Translations under genes and position numbers: made by a program
DNA from: Bifidobacterium biavatii DSM 23969
GTDB lineage: Bacteria > Actinomycetota > Actinomycetes > Actinomycetales > Bifidobacteriaceae
Assembly: GCF_000741165.1 (NCBI RefSeq)
Contig: NZ_JGYN01000011.1
Span: 1-53,999, forward strand
Length of the DNA stretch: 53,999 bases
Reading direction: 5' to 3'
Part shown: in pieces, positions 8,910-16,885 of the stretch
Layout of the letters: each line of letters begins with the position of its first letter
Position numbering within the stretch: the stretch's first letter is position 1
Notes under the pieces: model-generated
Database searches by the model: none
Told to the model about the DNA's origin: nothing
What the model saw: the letters and a program-made list of their open reading frames with translations, nothing else

Positions 8910-9875
8910 TCACTTGCCGCCGGTGGTGGCGATGCCTTCGACCAAATACTTCTGGCCGAAGCAGAACACGATGAACAGCGGGATCATGGACAGGACGGAC
9001 ATGGCGAACATCGGGCCGTAGCTGGACTTGCTGGTTGCGTCGATGAACGCGCGCAGGGCGATCGGCACGGTGTACAGCTTCGGGTCGGTCAGGTAGATGA
9101 GCTGGCTAAAGAAGTCGTTCCACGTCCACATGAACGTGAACACGGCAGTGGTGCCGATGGCCGGCTTCATGAGCGGCATGAGGATCTGCCAGTAGATGCG
9201 CCAATGGCCGGCGCCGTCGATCTTGGCGGCCTCGTCGAGGTCGCGCGGGAGCCCGCGGATGAACTGATAGAACAGGAAGGTGAAGAAGCCGTCCATGGCG
9301 AGGAACTTGGGCACGATGAGCGGGATGTAGGTGTTGATCATGCTCAGCGAGTTCCAGATGATGTACTGCGGGATGATGACCACGTGGATCGGGATCATGA
9401 GCATGAGCAGCATGAAGCCGAACATGAGCGGACGTCCCTTGAAGTTGAGCCGGGCGAACGCGTATGCGGCCATCGAGCAGGTGATCACGTTGCCGACGAT
9501 CGCGCAGGCGACGAGCAGCAGCGAGTTGAGGAAGTAGCGACCGAACGGCTGGCTCAGGCCGAACCATCCGTCGACGTAGTTCTTCCACTGCGGATGCGCG
9601 ACCCACAGTCCCATGTTGGTGAAGATCTCGTTCGGCTTGCGCAGCGAGCTGGCGATCATCCACAGGATCGGGTACAGCATGACGAGCGCGATGGCGAGCA
9701 CGACGAGCTGCTTGATGATCTGGACGACGATGTTGCGGACCTTGTTCTTGTCCTTGTATTCGGGGATGGACACGTCCGACGCGCCAGCCGAGGACGCGGG
9801 GACGGTTGTTGCGGACACGGCCGCACGCTTAGCGGCCTTGGCGTTCGCTTTGATGTTCAGTGTTGCGTCAGTCAT
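8910..9875 (-). CDS. Carbohydrate ABC transporter permease (MalG/LacG type)
   Basis: 321 residues with about six membrane segments, the first being VVQIIKQLVVLAIALVMLYPILWMIASS. The cytoplasmic EAA loop (EAAKIDGAGHWRIYWQILMPLMKP) that docks the ATPase is clear. A polar N-terminal tail of about 50 residues rich in Ala/Lys precedes the first segment. It overlaps the upstream permease gene by 8 bp (9868-9875), a sign of translational coupling. Together with that permease it forms the channel of a CUT1-type importer served by the downstream binding protein. Confidence 0.93.
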   Translation of the reverse strand: MTDATLNIKANAKAAKRAAVSATTVPASSAGASDVSIPEYKDKNKVRNIVVQIIKQLVVLAIALVMLYPILWMIASSLRKPNEIFTNMGLWVAHPQWKNYVDGWFGLSQPFGRYFLNSLLLVACAIVGNVITCSMAAYAFARLNFKGRPLMFGFMLLMLMIPIHVVIIPQYIIWNSLSMINTYIPLIVPKFLAMDGFFTFLFYQFIRGLPRDLDEAAKIDGAGHWRIYWQILMPLMKPAIGTTAVFTFMWTWNDFFSQLIYLTDPKLYTVPIALRAFIDATSKSSYGPMFAMSVLSMIPLFIVFCFGQKYLVEGIATTGGK

Positions 9876-10800
9876 CGTAATGCACCCAGTACTTGGAAAC
9901 GGCGAAGTTGATTACGGTCAGCACGGCAACGATCACGACGAGGATCCACGCCATCGCGGCGGCGTAGCCCATCTTCATCGAACCGAAGCCCTGCATGTAC
10001 AGATAAAGCGTGTAGAACAGCGTGGAGTCGTTGGGGCCGCCGGTGCCGCCGGAGACGACGAACGCCTGGGTGAACGTCTGGAAGCTGTTGATGATCGACA
10101 TCACCAGATTGAAGAAGATGATCGGCGAGAGCATCGGCAGCGTGATCGACAGGAACTGGCGCCACTTGCCGGCGCCATCGACGCTGGCCGCCTCGTACAG
10201 TTCCTTCGGGATCTGACGCAGGCCGGCGAGGAAGATCACCATCGGCGAGCCGAACTGCCAGACGTGCAACGCCATGAGCGTGTAGTTCGCAGTGTCCGGG
10301 TTGGCGATCCACGACTGGGTGACGTCCATGCCGAGCAGGCCGAGCGCCTGGTTGAACAGGCCGTCGGAGCCGAACACCATCTTCCACAGCACCGCGATGG
10401 CAACCGAGCTGCCGAGCATGGACGGCAGATAGAACGCGGAGCGGTAGAACGTAAGGCCCCGCATACCGTGGTCGAGCACGACGGCAAGGGCGAGCGCGGC
10501 GATGAGCTGCAGCGGAACGGAGATGATCACGTAGCTGAACGTGACTACCAGCGAGTGCAGGTAGCGCTGATCCTGCATGAGCGTCGCGTAGTTCTGGAAT
10601 CCCACGAACTTCGGCGAGGCGAGCATGTTGTATTTGGTCAGCGACAGGTACAGGGAGACGATCATTGGGATGAACGTCAGGAAGAACGCGCCAACGATCC
10701 ACGGGGCGAGGAAGCCCAGTGCCGGTTTGGTGTCCTTCGGCTTGTCCTTGGTTTTACCGCTGGTTTTGACCAGCGTGGCGAATTCGGCCGCGTAGCTCAT
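9868..10800 (-). CDS. Carbohydrate ABC transporter permease (MalF/LacF type)
   Basis: 310 residues from ATG 10800, chosen because AGGAG stands 7 nt upstream (minus strand). A longer open frame to 11100 crosses the promoter-operator and is not the real start. First membrane segment APWIVGAFFLTFIPMIVSLYLSL; EAA loop ELYEAASVDGAGKWRQFLSITLPML. It is the first gene of the unit permease-permease-SBP. The 5' leader from the operator promoter is long (about 230 nt). Partner of the MalG-type permease with which it overlaps. Function: uptake of oligosaccharide in the CUT1 class. Confidence 0.93.
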   Translation of the reverse strand: MSYAAEFATLVKTSGKTKDKPKDTKPALGFLAPWIVGAFFLTFIPMIVSLYLSLTKYNMLASPKFVGFQNYATLMQDQRYLHSLVVTFSYVIISVPLQLIAALALAVVLDHGMRGLTFYRSAFYLPSMLGSSVAIAVLWKMVFGSDGLFNQALGLLGMDVTQSWIANPDTANYTLMALHVWQFGSPMVIFLAGLRQIPKELYEAASVDGAGKWRQFLSITLPMLSPIIFFNLVMSIINSFQTFTQAFVVSGGTGGPNDSTLFYTLYLYMQGFGSMKMGYAAAMAWILVVIVAVLTVINFAVSKYWVHYDD

Positions 10801-11034
10801 GACGCGCTCCTTTCGCTGGCTGCGGACGGCTTGGGCCCGCTTATGGTTCGCGAGGTCATCGACCTGCGCATGATGGTTGACAACACCGTCGTTCCTTTCT
10901 TCGCGGCAGCCTTTGCCGTGTGCTTCTTCGCTGCGAATCACAGTGCCGTCCGTCGTCGGAAGGACTGCGATTGCTTGGTATGTCGCCGATCGGTGGGCGT
11001 ATCTTCCAGTCGGGCGGTTCCGTTGCCCACCTAG

Positions 11035-11090
11035 TAAATACGTATCGATCGATACGTATTTATAGTACCGCACATTCCAGCTGCCACCAG
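11035..11090 (-). promoter_or_regulatory. Promoter with 28-bp palindromic dual ATACGTAT operator for the importer operon
   Basis: 11035-11062 is a perfect 28-bp palindrome holding two ATACGTAT octamers (11038-11045 and 11052-11059), again 14 bp apart. On the minus strand it directly follows -10 TACTAT (11067-11062), with -35 CTGGTG (11090-11085) and a 17-bp spacer. It drives the permease-permease-SBP unit. The 5' leader between it and the permease start shows no small gene. Confidence 0.75.
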
Positions 11091-11103
11091 ACGCGATCAT
11101 CTC

Positions 11104-11119
11104 TAGTTATCGATAACTA
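11104..11119. promoter_or_regulatory. 16-bp palindrome TAGTTATCGATAACTA
   Basis: A perfect palindrome upstream of the importer promoter and 66 bp from the 3' end of the second lacI gene. Its centre (ATCGAT) differs from the ATACGTAT sites, so it could bind another regulator. Role unknown. Confidence 0.4.
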
Positions 11120-11184
11120 CGTTCTCCCGCATCGATTCGTATCGACAATCCTCGGCGTGTTGCCACTTGTTCCAGCGCGGCAAA

Positions 11185-12267
11185 TCAGCGGCGCTCAGCC
11201 ATCATCGGCAGGGTGGTGCCGCGGTGGACGATGCGTTCAGGAGCCACAGCTCGCACGACGGTCGGCGACGCGTCGCCGTCGATGCGCGCGGCCAACAGGT
11301 CGATCGCAGTCGACACCACGGCGTCGGGCCGCGTCGGCAGATACGACAGCTCCGGATACCGCCCCTGCGCAGCGGCCGGCCCAATCGCGACGATCGCCGC
11401 ATCAATGCCAGGCACGATACCGTGCGTCACACACCATCGCCGCACCGTATCTCCCAGATTGACGCCGCGCATGGCGATCACGGCACGCCGCCCCGCAATC
11501 GCGGCGGCCAGTTCGTCACCGACGGCGGCAACGCCGTCCTCTCCCCCGGTCGGCGGAGCGATCAGTTCGACCCGCAAGCCAAGCCGTTCCGCCTCTCGCC
11601 GCCCGCTGTCGTACATCGTCCGTTCGATCGGCGGCAGTGACCGACCGTCATCCGGCTCGTCGCGCACCATGACCAACACGTCGCAGCCGCAGCCGGCCGC
11701 CTCGCGCGCGATTTCGGCCATGGCCGCGTCGTAGTCGTAGTACACGCAATCCGGCATCCGACCCGAGTCCGGAACGGTTACATCGCCGATGAACCCTCCG
11801 GCGTTGCCGACGAGCACGGCCGGCACGGCGAGCTGCGCGGCACGTTCGACGCGCGGATCATGCTCGACGACGTCCATGATGACGAATCCGTCGCAAATCA
11901 TGCGCTGCGAAAGCCGGTCCAGCGCGTTGTCGTCGTCGGCGAGCGTGTTGACGATGACATCGTAGTCACGCTCGCGCGCGTGCCGGATAATGCCGGCCAG
12001 ATACGGCAGCACGTCGTAGCCGGCGGTGTGCTCGTCCAGCTTCTCGAGCAGCGCGATGGTGCGCGTGCGCGACGTGCGCAGCGTGCGCGCACTGGCGTTG
12101 GGATGATAGTCGAGCCGTTCCATCGCGTCGAGCACCTGCCGCCGGACCGCGTCGGAGACCGGATAGTTGCCGTTGATGACGTGGGAGACGGTGCTTTGTG
12201 CCACGCCAGCCAGTGCCGCCACGTCCTTGCTGGTCGGCCGTCTGCGCGCCGCGATGCCCTCTGCCAT
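11185..12267 (-). CDS. LacI family transcriptional regulator (copy 2)
   Basis: 360 residues; LacI helix-turn-helix (TSKDVAALAGVAQSTVSHVINGN, about 12-34) and hinge LDYHPNASARTLRTSRT, then a ligand-binding domain. Start ATG 12267 has AAAGGAG upstream. Paralogue of the regulator at 3470-4495, with the same hinge but different recognition residues after STVS. It is divergent from the second solute-binding-protein gene; the shared 311-bp gap holds an ATACGTAT octamer on each side. It probably represses the GH115/SBP genes and itself. The effector is unknown. Whether the two paralogues form heterodimers or split the sites cannot be told from sequence. Confidence 0.93.
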   Translation of the reverse strand: MAEGIAARRRPTSKDVAALAGVAQSTVSHVINGNYPVSDAVRRQVLDAMERLDYHPNASARTLRTSRTRTIALLEKLDEHTAGYDVLPYLAGIIRHARERDYDVIVNTLADDDNALDRLSQRMICDGFVIMDVVEHDPRVERAAQLAVPAVLVGNAGGFIGDVTVPDSGRMPDCVYYDYDAAMAEIAREAAGCGCDVLVMVRDEPDDGRSLPPIERTMYDSGRREAERLGLRVELIAPPTGGEDGVAAVGDELAAAIAGRRAVIAMRGVNLGDTVRRWCVTHGIVPGIDAAIVAIGPAAAQGRYPELSYLPTRPDAVVSTAIDLLAARIDGDASPTVVRAVAPERIVHRGTTLPMMAERR

Positions 12268-12300
12268 GACGATTCTCCTTTGTCGCGATCAGTCCCGGTC

Positions 12301-12323
12301 ATACGTTGATACGGAATACGTAT
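12301..12323 (-). promoter_or_regulatory. ATACGTAT operator upstream of lacI copy 2
   Basis: One exact ATACGTAT (12316-12323) with two degenerate neighbours (ATACGTTG at 12301 and GATACGGA near 12309). It lies 34-56 bp before the minus-strand lacI start, so it is likely an autoregulatory site. Confidence 0.55.
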
Positions 12324-12417
12324 GTCCAGCGTACGCCGCCGTGAGGAATCACGCTCCAGCAACGCGCAAACGGACATATTCAGATCGGCGCCGTCCCGGA
12401 TCGCGCGTGTCGCCGGC

Positions 12418-12478
12418 TTGCGTTTCTCGAATCGTTGATCTACAGTATGAAATACGTATTTCAAGATACGTATTTCAT
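12418..12478 (+). promoter_or_regulatory. Promoter with dual ATACGTAT operator for SBP/GH115 copy 2
   Basis: -35 TTGCGT (12418-12423), 17-bp spacer, -10 TACAGT (12441-12446). Two ATACGTAT octamers (12452-12459 and 12466-12473) follow, 14 bp apart; the first is the centre of the 16-bp palindrome TGAAATACGTATTTCA. The SBP start is 100 bp downstream. Confidence 0.77.
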
Positions 12479-12578
12479 AAGAAGGACAAAGAAAACCACC
12501 CGCAGTCAGTGCAGTCGCGGATGGCCGGCGGAGCGATCCACCGAACGCGGAAACGCGCAGGAAACGAAGGAGTATCCA

Positions 12579-14156
12579 ATGTCTGCGAACAAGCGAATCA
12601 TCACGGCGACGGCCGCAACCATAGCGGCGCTCACCGCACTAGCCGGCTGCGGCAGCGGCAACGCCGCCACCGACGAAAACGGCAAGCCGCTCGTCACGAT
12701 CTTCAGCGTCCAATCGGCCACCACAGCCGATATCTCCAAGCTCGGCCTGACCAAGCCGCTCGAAGCGGCCTGCGACTGCACGATCAAATGGGAGGTGAGC
12801 CGCGACGCCTCGCAGAAGAAGAACGCCATGCTCGCCGCCGGCGAAATCCCCGACATCACGCTCAACCTGTTCAGCACCGACGACACCACGCGCAACCAGG
12901 CCGTGTTCGACGACCTCTCGCAGCACCTCGACCAGATGCCCAACCTCAAGTCGGCGCTCGAAAACAAGACCATGAAGCACCTCGCCACCGACGAGCAGGG
13001 CCACATTTACGCGCTGCCGGCCGACAACGGCAAGGACTACGCCACCTCCACCAGCCATCTGATGATCAACAAGCAGTGGCTCGACAAGCTCGGGCTGCCG
13101 GTGCCGCGCACGTGGGACGAGTTCGTCAACGCGCTCGAGGCGTTCAAGACCAAGGATCCGAACGGCAACGGCAAGGCCGACGAAATTCCGTTCACCGTGG
13201 GCAAGCTCGACACCACAGGCATCGGCTGGTACAGCCCGTTCCTGTTCCTCAACTCCACCGGCCTAGTCACGCAGGTGGCCACCGCGTCGGGCGCGGGCGG
13301 CTTCTACGCCAAGCAGGGCAAGGTCGGCAACGTCCTCGACACCGACAACATGAAAACCGTGATCGGCATGCTGCACGAACTGGTCGAAAAGGGCCTGATG
13401 CCCAAGGACGCGCTCACGCAGGACTCGTCCGCGTACAACACGCAGCGCGCCGGCGACGGCAGCACGGCCCGGGTCGGCGCCACGTTCGGCTGGTGGCAAT
13501 CCGACTTCGGCGACACCTTGAAGAGCCAGTACATCGGTCTCGCCGCGCCTGTCGCGCCCGGCACCAGCGCCGACGACGTGACGTGGGACGCCGGCCGCGA
13601 CGCCGCGCGCTACTTCGGCGGCAAGCTGTCCGTCGCCGCGGACGCGCCGAACAAGGACGCGATCTACAAGATCGTCGACGCGCTGTACTCCGAAAAGATG
13701 TCGGTGATCACCAAGTACGGTTCCATCCCCGAATACGTGTCCGACGACGGCAATCACACGTACACGGTCAGCCCGAAGCGCTACGCCGACGTGTCGGTCG
13801 ACCTGTCGCTCGGCTCCGGCGGCACGTACGCGATCCGCGACGACATGACCATCAAGGGCGATCAGAAGAGCGCCGGCCTGCTCGGCGTGGACAAGGCGTA
13901 CACCGAGAACTACAAGCACATTGACTGGAACAAGGACGTGATCCCGATCTGGACGCGCCTAACCACGGACGAGGCCAACGAGGCCACCAACTACATGACC
14001 CCGATCTTCACGTACGCCGTGCCGCAGCTCGCCGACTGGATCGTCAACGGCGGCGTCGACCAGGGCTGGGACGAGTACGTGAACAAGCTGCACACCGCCG
14101 GTCTCGACAAGGCCGTGGCTTTGTGGCAGCAGGCGTACGACCGCGCGATCAAGTAG
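12579..14156 (+). CDS. Extracellular solute-binding lipoprotein (large, LplA-like)
   Basis: 525 residues from ATG 12579, chosen for AAGGAG at 12567-12572; the open frame before it crosses the operator. Lipoprotein signal with lipobox LAGC, Cys24. The mature part begins VTIFSVQSATTADISKLGLTKPLEAACDC, typical of the large SBPs of LplA/YtcQ type that serve aldouronate or other complex oligosaccharides in Firmicutes. No permease gene follows it; the only permeases nearby are at 8910-10800, so it may share them or have lost its own. It is the first gene of a plus-strand unit with GH115 copy 2 (169 bp gap) and the SGNH esterase. Confidence 0.9.
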   Translation: MSANKRIITATAATIAALTALAGCGSGNAATDENGKPLVTIFSVQSATTADISKLGLTKPLEAACDCTIKWEVSRDASQKKNAMLAAGEIPDITLNLFSTDDTTRNQAVFDDLSQHLDQMPNLKSALENKTMKHLATDEQGHIYALPADNGKDYATSTSHLMINKQWLDKLGLPVPRTWDEFVNALEAFKTKDPNGNGKADEIPFTVGKLDTTGIGWYSPFLFLNSTGLVTQVATASGAGGFYAKQGKVGNVLDTDNMKTVIGMLHELVEKGLMPKDALTQDSSAYNTQRAGDGSTARVGATFGWWQSDFGDTLKSQYIGLAAPVAPGTSADDVTWDAGRDAARYFGGKLSVAADAPNKDAIYKIVDALYSEKMSVITKYGSIPEYVSDDGNHTYTVSPKRYADVSVDLSLGSGGTYAIRDDMTIKGDQKSAGLLGVDKAYTENYKHIDWNKDVIPIWTRLTTDEANEATNYMTPIFTYAVPQLADWIVNGGVDQGWDEYVNKLHTAGLDKAVALWQQAYDRAIK

Positions 14157-14325
14157 CGCGCGTCCAGCGTCCCGCGACAGAGCCTGGCAGGCAACGCCGC
14201 GGCAACTATCGTGCCGTCGTCCGTCCCAACGACCTCCGGGACGGGCGGCGGCGCATTTCCGGTTTCGCCGGCCCGCACGCCGGCGAGCATCAAAGCATCA
14301 TCATCCGAAAGGAACATCAGTCATC

Positions 14326-16845
14326 ATGAGCGTCATCATCACCGCGAATACCAGGATTCTGCCCGCACCGACGCTCGGCGACGAGCCGTCCGTCCGCAGC
14401 CGCAGCTTCTCCCCCGCCGTCGCCGCCGCGGCCGACGCAGTGCGGCGCGACATTGCGTACGTGTTTGGGTCGCGTGATACGACCTCGGACACGGCAACGT
14501 CGCGCGACTCGCATGATGTCTCGCGTCGCACGGCCGGCATCGACGACGCGCATGACGCGGCGCCCGCCGCGACTGGCGCACACGATGTTGTGCCGACGCC
14601 CGACCGCCCCGCCGCGGACATCGTCGTGCGCATCGACCGTACGATGCCGGCCGAGCAGTACCGTGTTGCGGTCGACGCTCCCGCGAACGTGATCGCCGTG
14701 ACCGGCGCGGATGATCTGGGTTGCGTGTACGGCCTGTACGCGATCAGCCGCGCGTGGCTCGGATTCGAGGATTTCTGGTTCTGGAACGACCAGCGTCCGG
14801 TCCGCCGCGCGCGGCTGGAACTCGACGACGGCGCAACGCTCGTCTCCAAGCCGGCGGCCGTGCGCTACCGCGGCTGGTTCGTCAACGACGAGGTGCTGGT
14901 CACCGCGTGGGACATCGACAATGACAACGAACGCACGTGGCGCATGATCTTCGAGACGCTGCTGCGCGCCGGCGGCAACCTTGTCATTCCCGGGTCCGGC
15001 CAGAACATGGCCCCGCACTGGGATCTGGCGCGCGACATGGGCCTGTATGTGAATCAGCATCACGCGACGCCGCTGGGCGCGCGCCTGTTCGCCGAGGCGT
15101 ACCCGGGCGACAAGCCCCGCTGGCCGGAGGACCGCGGGCGCTACGAGGCGCTGTGGCGTGAGTCGATCGAACGGCTGCGCGGCGCGAAGGTGGTGTGGAC
15201 GCTCGGACTACGCGGCAACTGCGATGGCCCGTTCTGGTCGGACGATCCGCGGCATACCACCGATGAGGACCGCGGTCACGTGCTGTCCGAAGCGATGCGC
15301 GACGAGTATCGGCTGATCCGCGAGGCCGACCCGCAGGCGCCGGTGAGCGCGTACCTGTACGCCGAATCGCTCGACCTGTACCGCAAGGGGCTGCTCGACC
15401 TGCCCGACGACGTGATCAAGATCTGGGCAGACAATGGTTACGGTCGTATGCAGGTGCGTCGCAGCGGCAACTGGGACCCGCGCACGCCGGCTATGCCGCC
15501 GGCCGGGGACGCGGGCGCGAACGGCATCTACTATCACGCGTCGTTCTTCGACCTGCAAGCCGCAAATCACATCACGCAGATGCCCGAATCCCCCGACGAC
15601 ATCGCGCGCGAGCTCGACACCGTGCTGGAACGCGGCGGCGACTCGCTGTGGATCGTCAACTGCTCGAACGTCAAGCCGCACGTGTTCTATCTCGACATGA
15701 TCGCGCGCATGTGGCGCGACGGGCGGATCGGCGGGACGAGCGGCAGCGCACACGGCGGCACAGACAGCGACTCTGTGGACGCTCCGGCCTCCGCCGTTTC
15801 GTCCACGGTTGGCGGCGACTCAGCCGCGGCCGGCGACTCGCCCGACACCGACGCATCAGCCATTGACGGCACATCGTCCGCCGGCAGTGCATCGTCCGCC
15901 AATGACGTACGCTCCGCCGTTAACGCGCTGCTGCTGGATTACGTACGCCGCTACTACTACGGCGACGCGCATGCGAGCGCCGTGGCGCGACTATTCCGCG
16001 AATACTGGGCCGCGGCCGCGAGCTACGGTCCGGAGTGGGACCAGAAGTGCGGCGAGCAGCTGTTCACGTACGTGCCGCGCATGATCGCCACGCATTATTT
16101 GTCCGGCGATCGCGGCGAGGAGGACGATCTCAAGTGGCTGCACGACGGTTCGTTCGCCGATCAGCTCGACTATGTGCAGCGCCTGTGCGACGCGGCGTCG
16201 CGGCGGTACGCCCTATTGGCCGCGAACTGCGAACGCACGGCGCTTGACGCCGAGTTCAGTACCGCGTTTGGCGCGACGGACGATGATCGGCGTGATGTCA
16301 CGATCAACGGCGACGGGTTGGCGACCGTGGATACGACGACCGGCATCGGCGGCACGGGGGATGCCGGCGACGCGACCGGCCCGCACGCCGCGCGGCTGAT
16401 CCGCGACACGGTCGGACTGCAGGTCGTGATCTACCGCGACTGCGCGCGCGGCACATCGCTGGCGTGCACGGCCGTCAGGGAGGCGCTTGCCAACGATTTC
16501 AAGCACGCGTTCTATCACGCAGGTCTCGCCCGCGAACGGTTCCTTGCGGCGGATGCGGCGATGCGCGCTCGCGAGCACGACGTGTGGCAGGGGTTCTGGG
16601 CGAACGATTGCCTTGCGGACGTGAAGTTCTCCGGGCAGATCATGGCCGCGCTCATGTCGTATCTGCGCAACCGCGGCGACGGCCCGCATTATTACGGTTG
16701 GAAGCATGAGTTCTGCTACGCGCCGCAGTGGCGGGACGTGATTGTGGTGCTCAATATGGAGAATCACGAGTCCGACGACGAGATTTTCCAGGCCATGAAG
16801 CGCGTGTGGGGCGGCGACGAGCCGACCAACCACGTATCCGCATGA
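14326..16845 (+). CDS. Glycoside hydrolase family 115-type alpha-glucuronidase (copy 2)
   Basis: 839 residues; ATG 14326 with GAAAGGA about 11 nt upstream. It shares the GH115-like segments of copy 1 in the same order: YGLYAISRAWLGFEDFWFW (about 136-154), RGWFVNDEV (182-190), LRGNCDGPFW, KIWADNGYGRM, GIYYHASFFDLQAANH and WIVNCSNVKPH. It is about 100 residues longer through three low-complexity inserts rich in Asp, Ser, Ala, Thr and Gly: about 50-97, 468-525 and roughly 640-680. The middle one sits where copy 1 has its Ser/Ala segment. No signal peptide. It is followed 40 bp later by the esterase gene. Likely releases glucuronosyl groups from a second linkage or substrate size; that division of labour is inference. 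Confidence 0.82.
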   Translation: MSVIITANTRILPAPTLGDEPSVRSRSFSPAVAAAADAVRRDIAYVFGSRDTTSDTATSRDSHDVSRRTAGIDDAHDAAPAATGAHDVVPTPDRPAADIVVRIDRTMPAEQYRVAVDAPANVIAVTGADDLGCVYGLYAISRAWLGFEDFWFWNDQRPVRRARLELDDGATLVSKPAAVRYRGWFVNDEVLVTAWDIDNDNERTWRMIFETLLRAGGNLVIPGSGQNMAPHWDLARDMGLYVNQHHATPLGARLFAEAYPGDKPRWPEDRGRYEALWRESIERLRGAKVVWTLGLRGNCDGPFWSDDPRHTTDEDRGHVLSEAMRDEYRLIREADPQAPVSAYLYAESLDLYRKGLLDLPDDVIKIWADNGYGRMQVRRSGNWDPRTPAMPPAGDAGANGIYYHASFFDLQAANHITQMPESPDDIARELDTVLERGGDSLWIVNCSNVKPHVFYLDMIARMWRDGRIGGTSGSAHGGTDSDSVDAPASAVSSTVGGDSAAAGDSPDTDASAIDGTSSAGSASSANDVRSAVNALLLDYVRRYYYGDAHASAVARLFREYWAAAASYGPEWDQKCGEQLFTYVPRMIATHYLSGDRGEEDDLKWLHDGSFADQLDYVQRLCDAASRRYALLAANCERTALDAEFSTAFGATDDDRRDVTINGDGLATVDTTTGIGGTGDAGDATGPHAARLIRDTVGLQVVIYRDCARGTSLACTAVREALANDFKHAFYHAGLARERFLAADAAMRAREHDVWQGFWANDCLADVKFSGQIMAALMSYLRNRGDGPHYYGWKHEFCYAPQWRDVIVVLNMENHESDDEIFQAMKRVWGGDEPTNHVSA

Positions 16846-16885
16846 CCATACCGACACAGATAGCACAGCGAACGGGAGGATCAGC

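Noticed and set aside
8926..9760. Antisense and overlapping frames within the permease genes as extra transport genes
   Set aside because: Compositionally biased shadows of the MalG-type permease; no membrane pattern or start signals.
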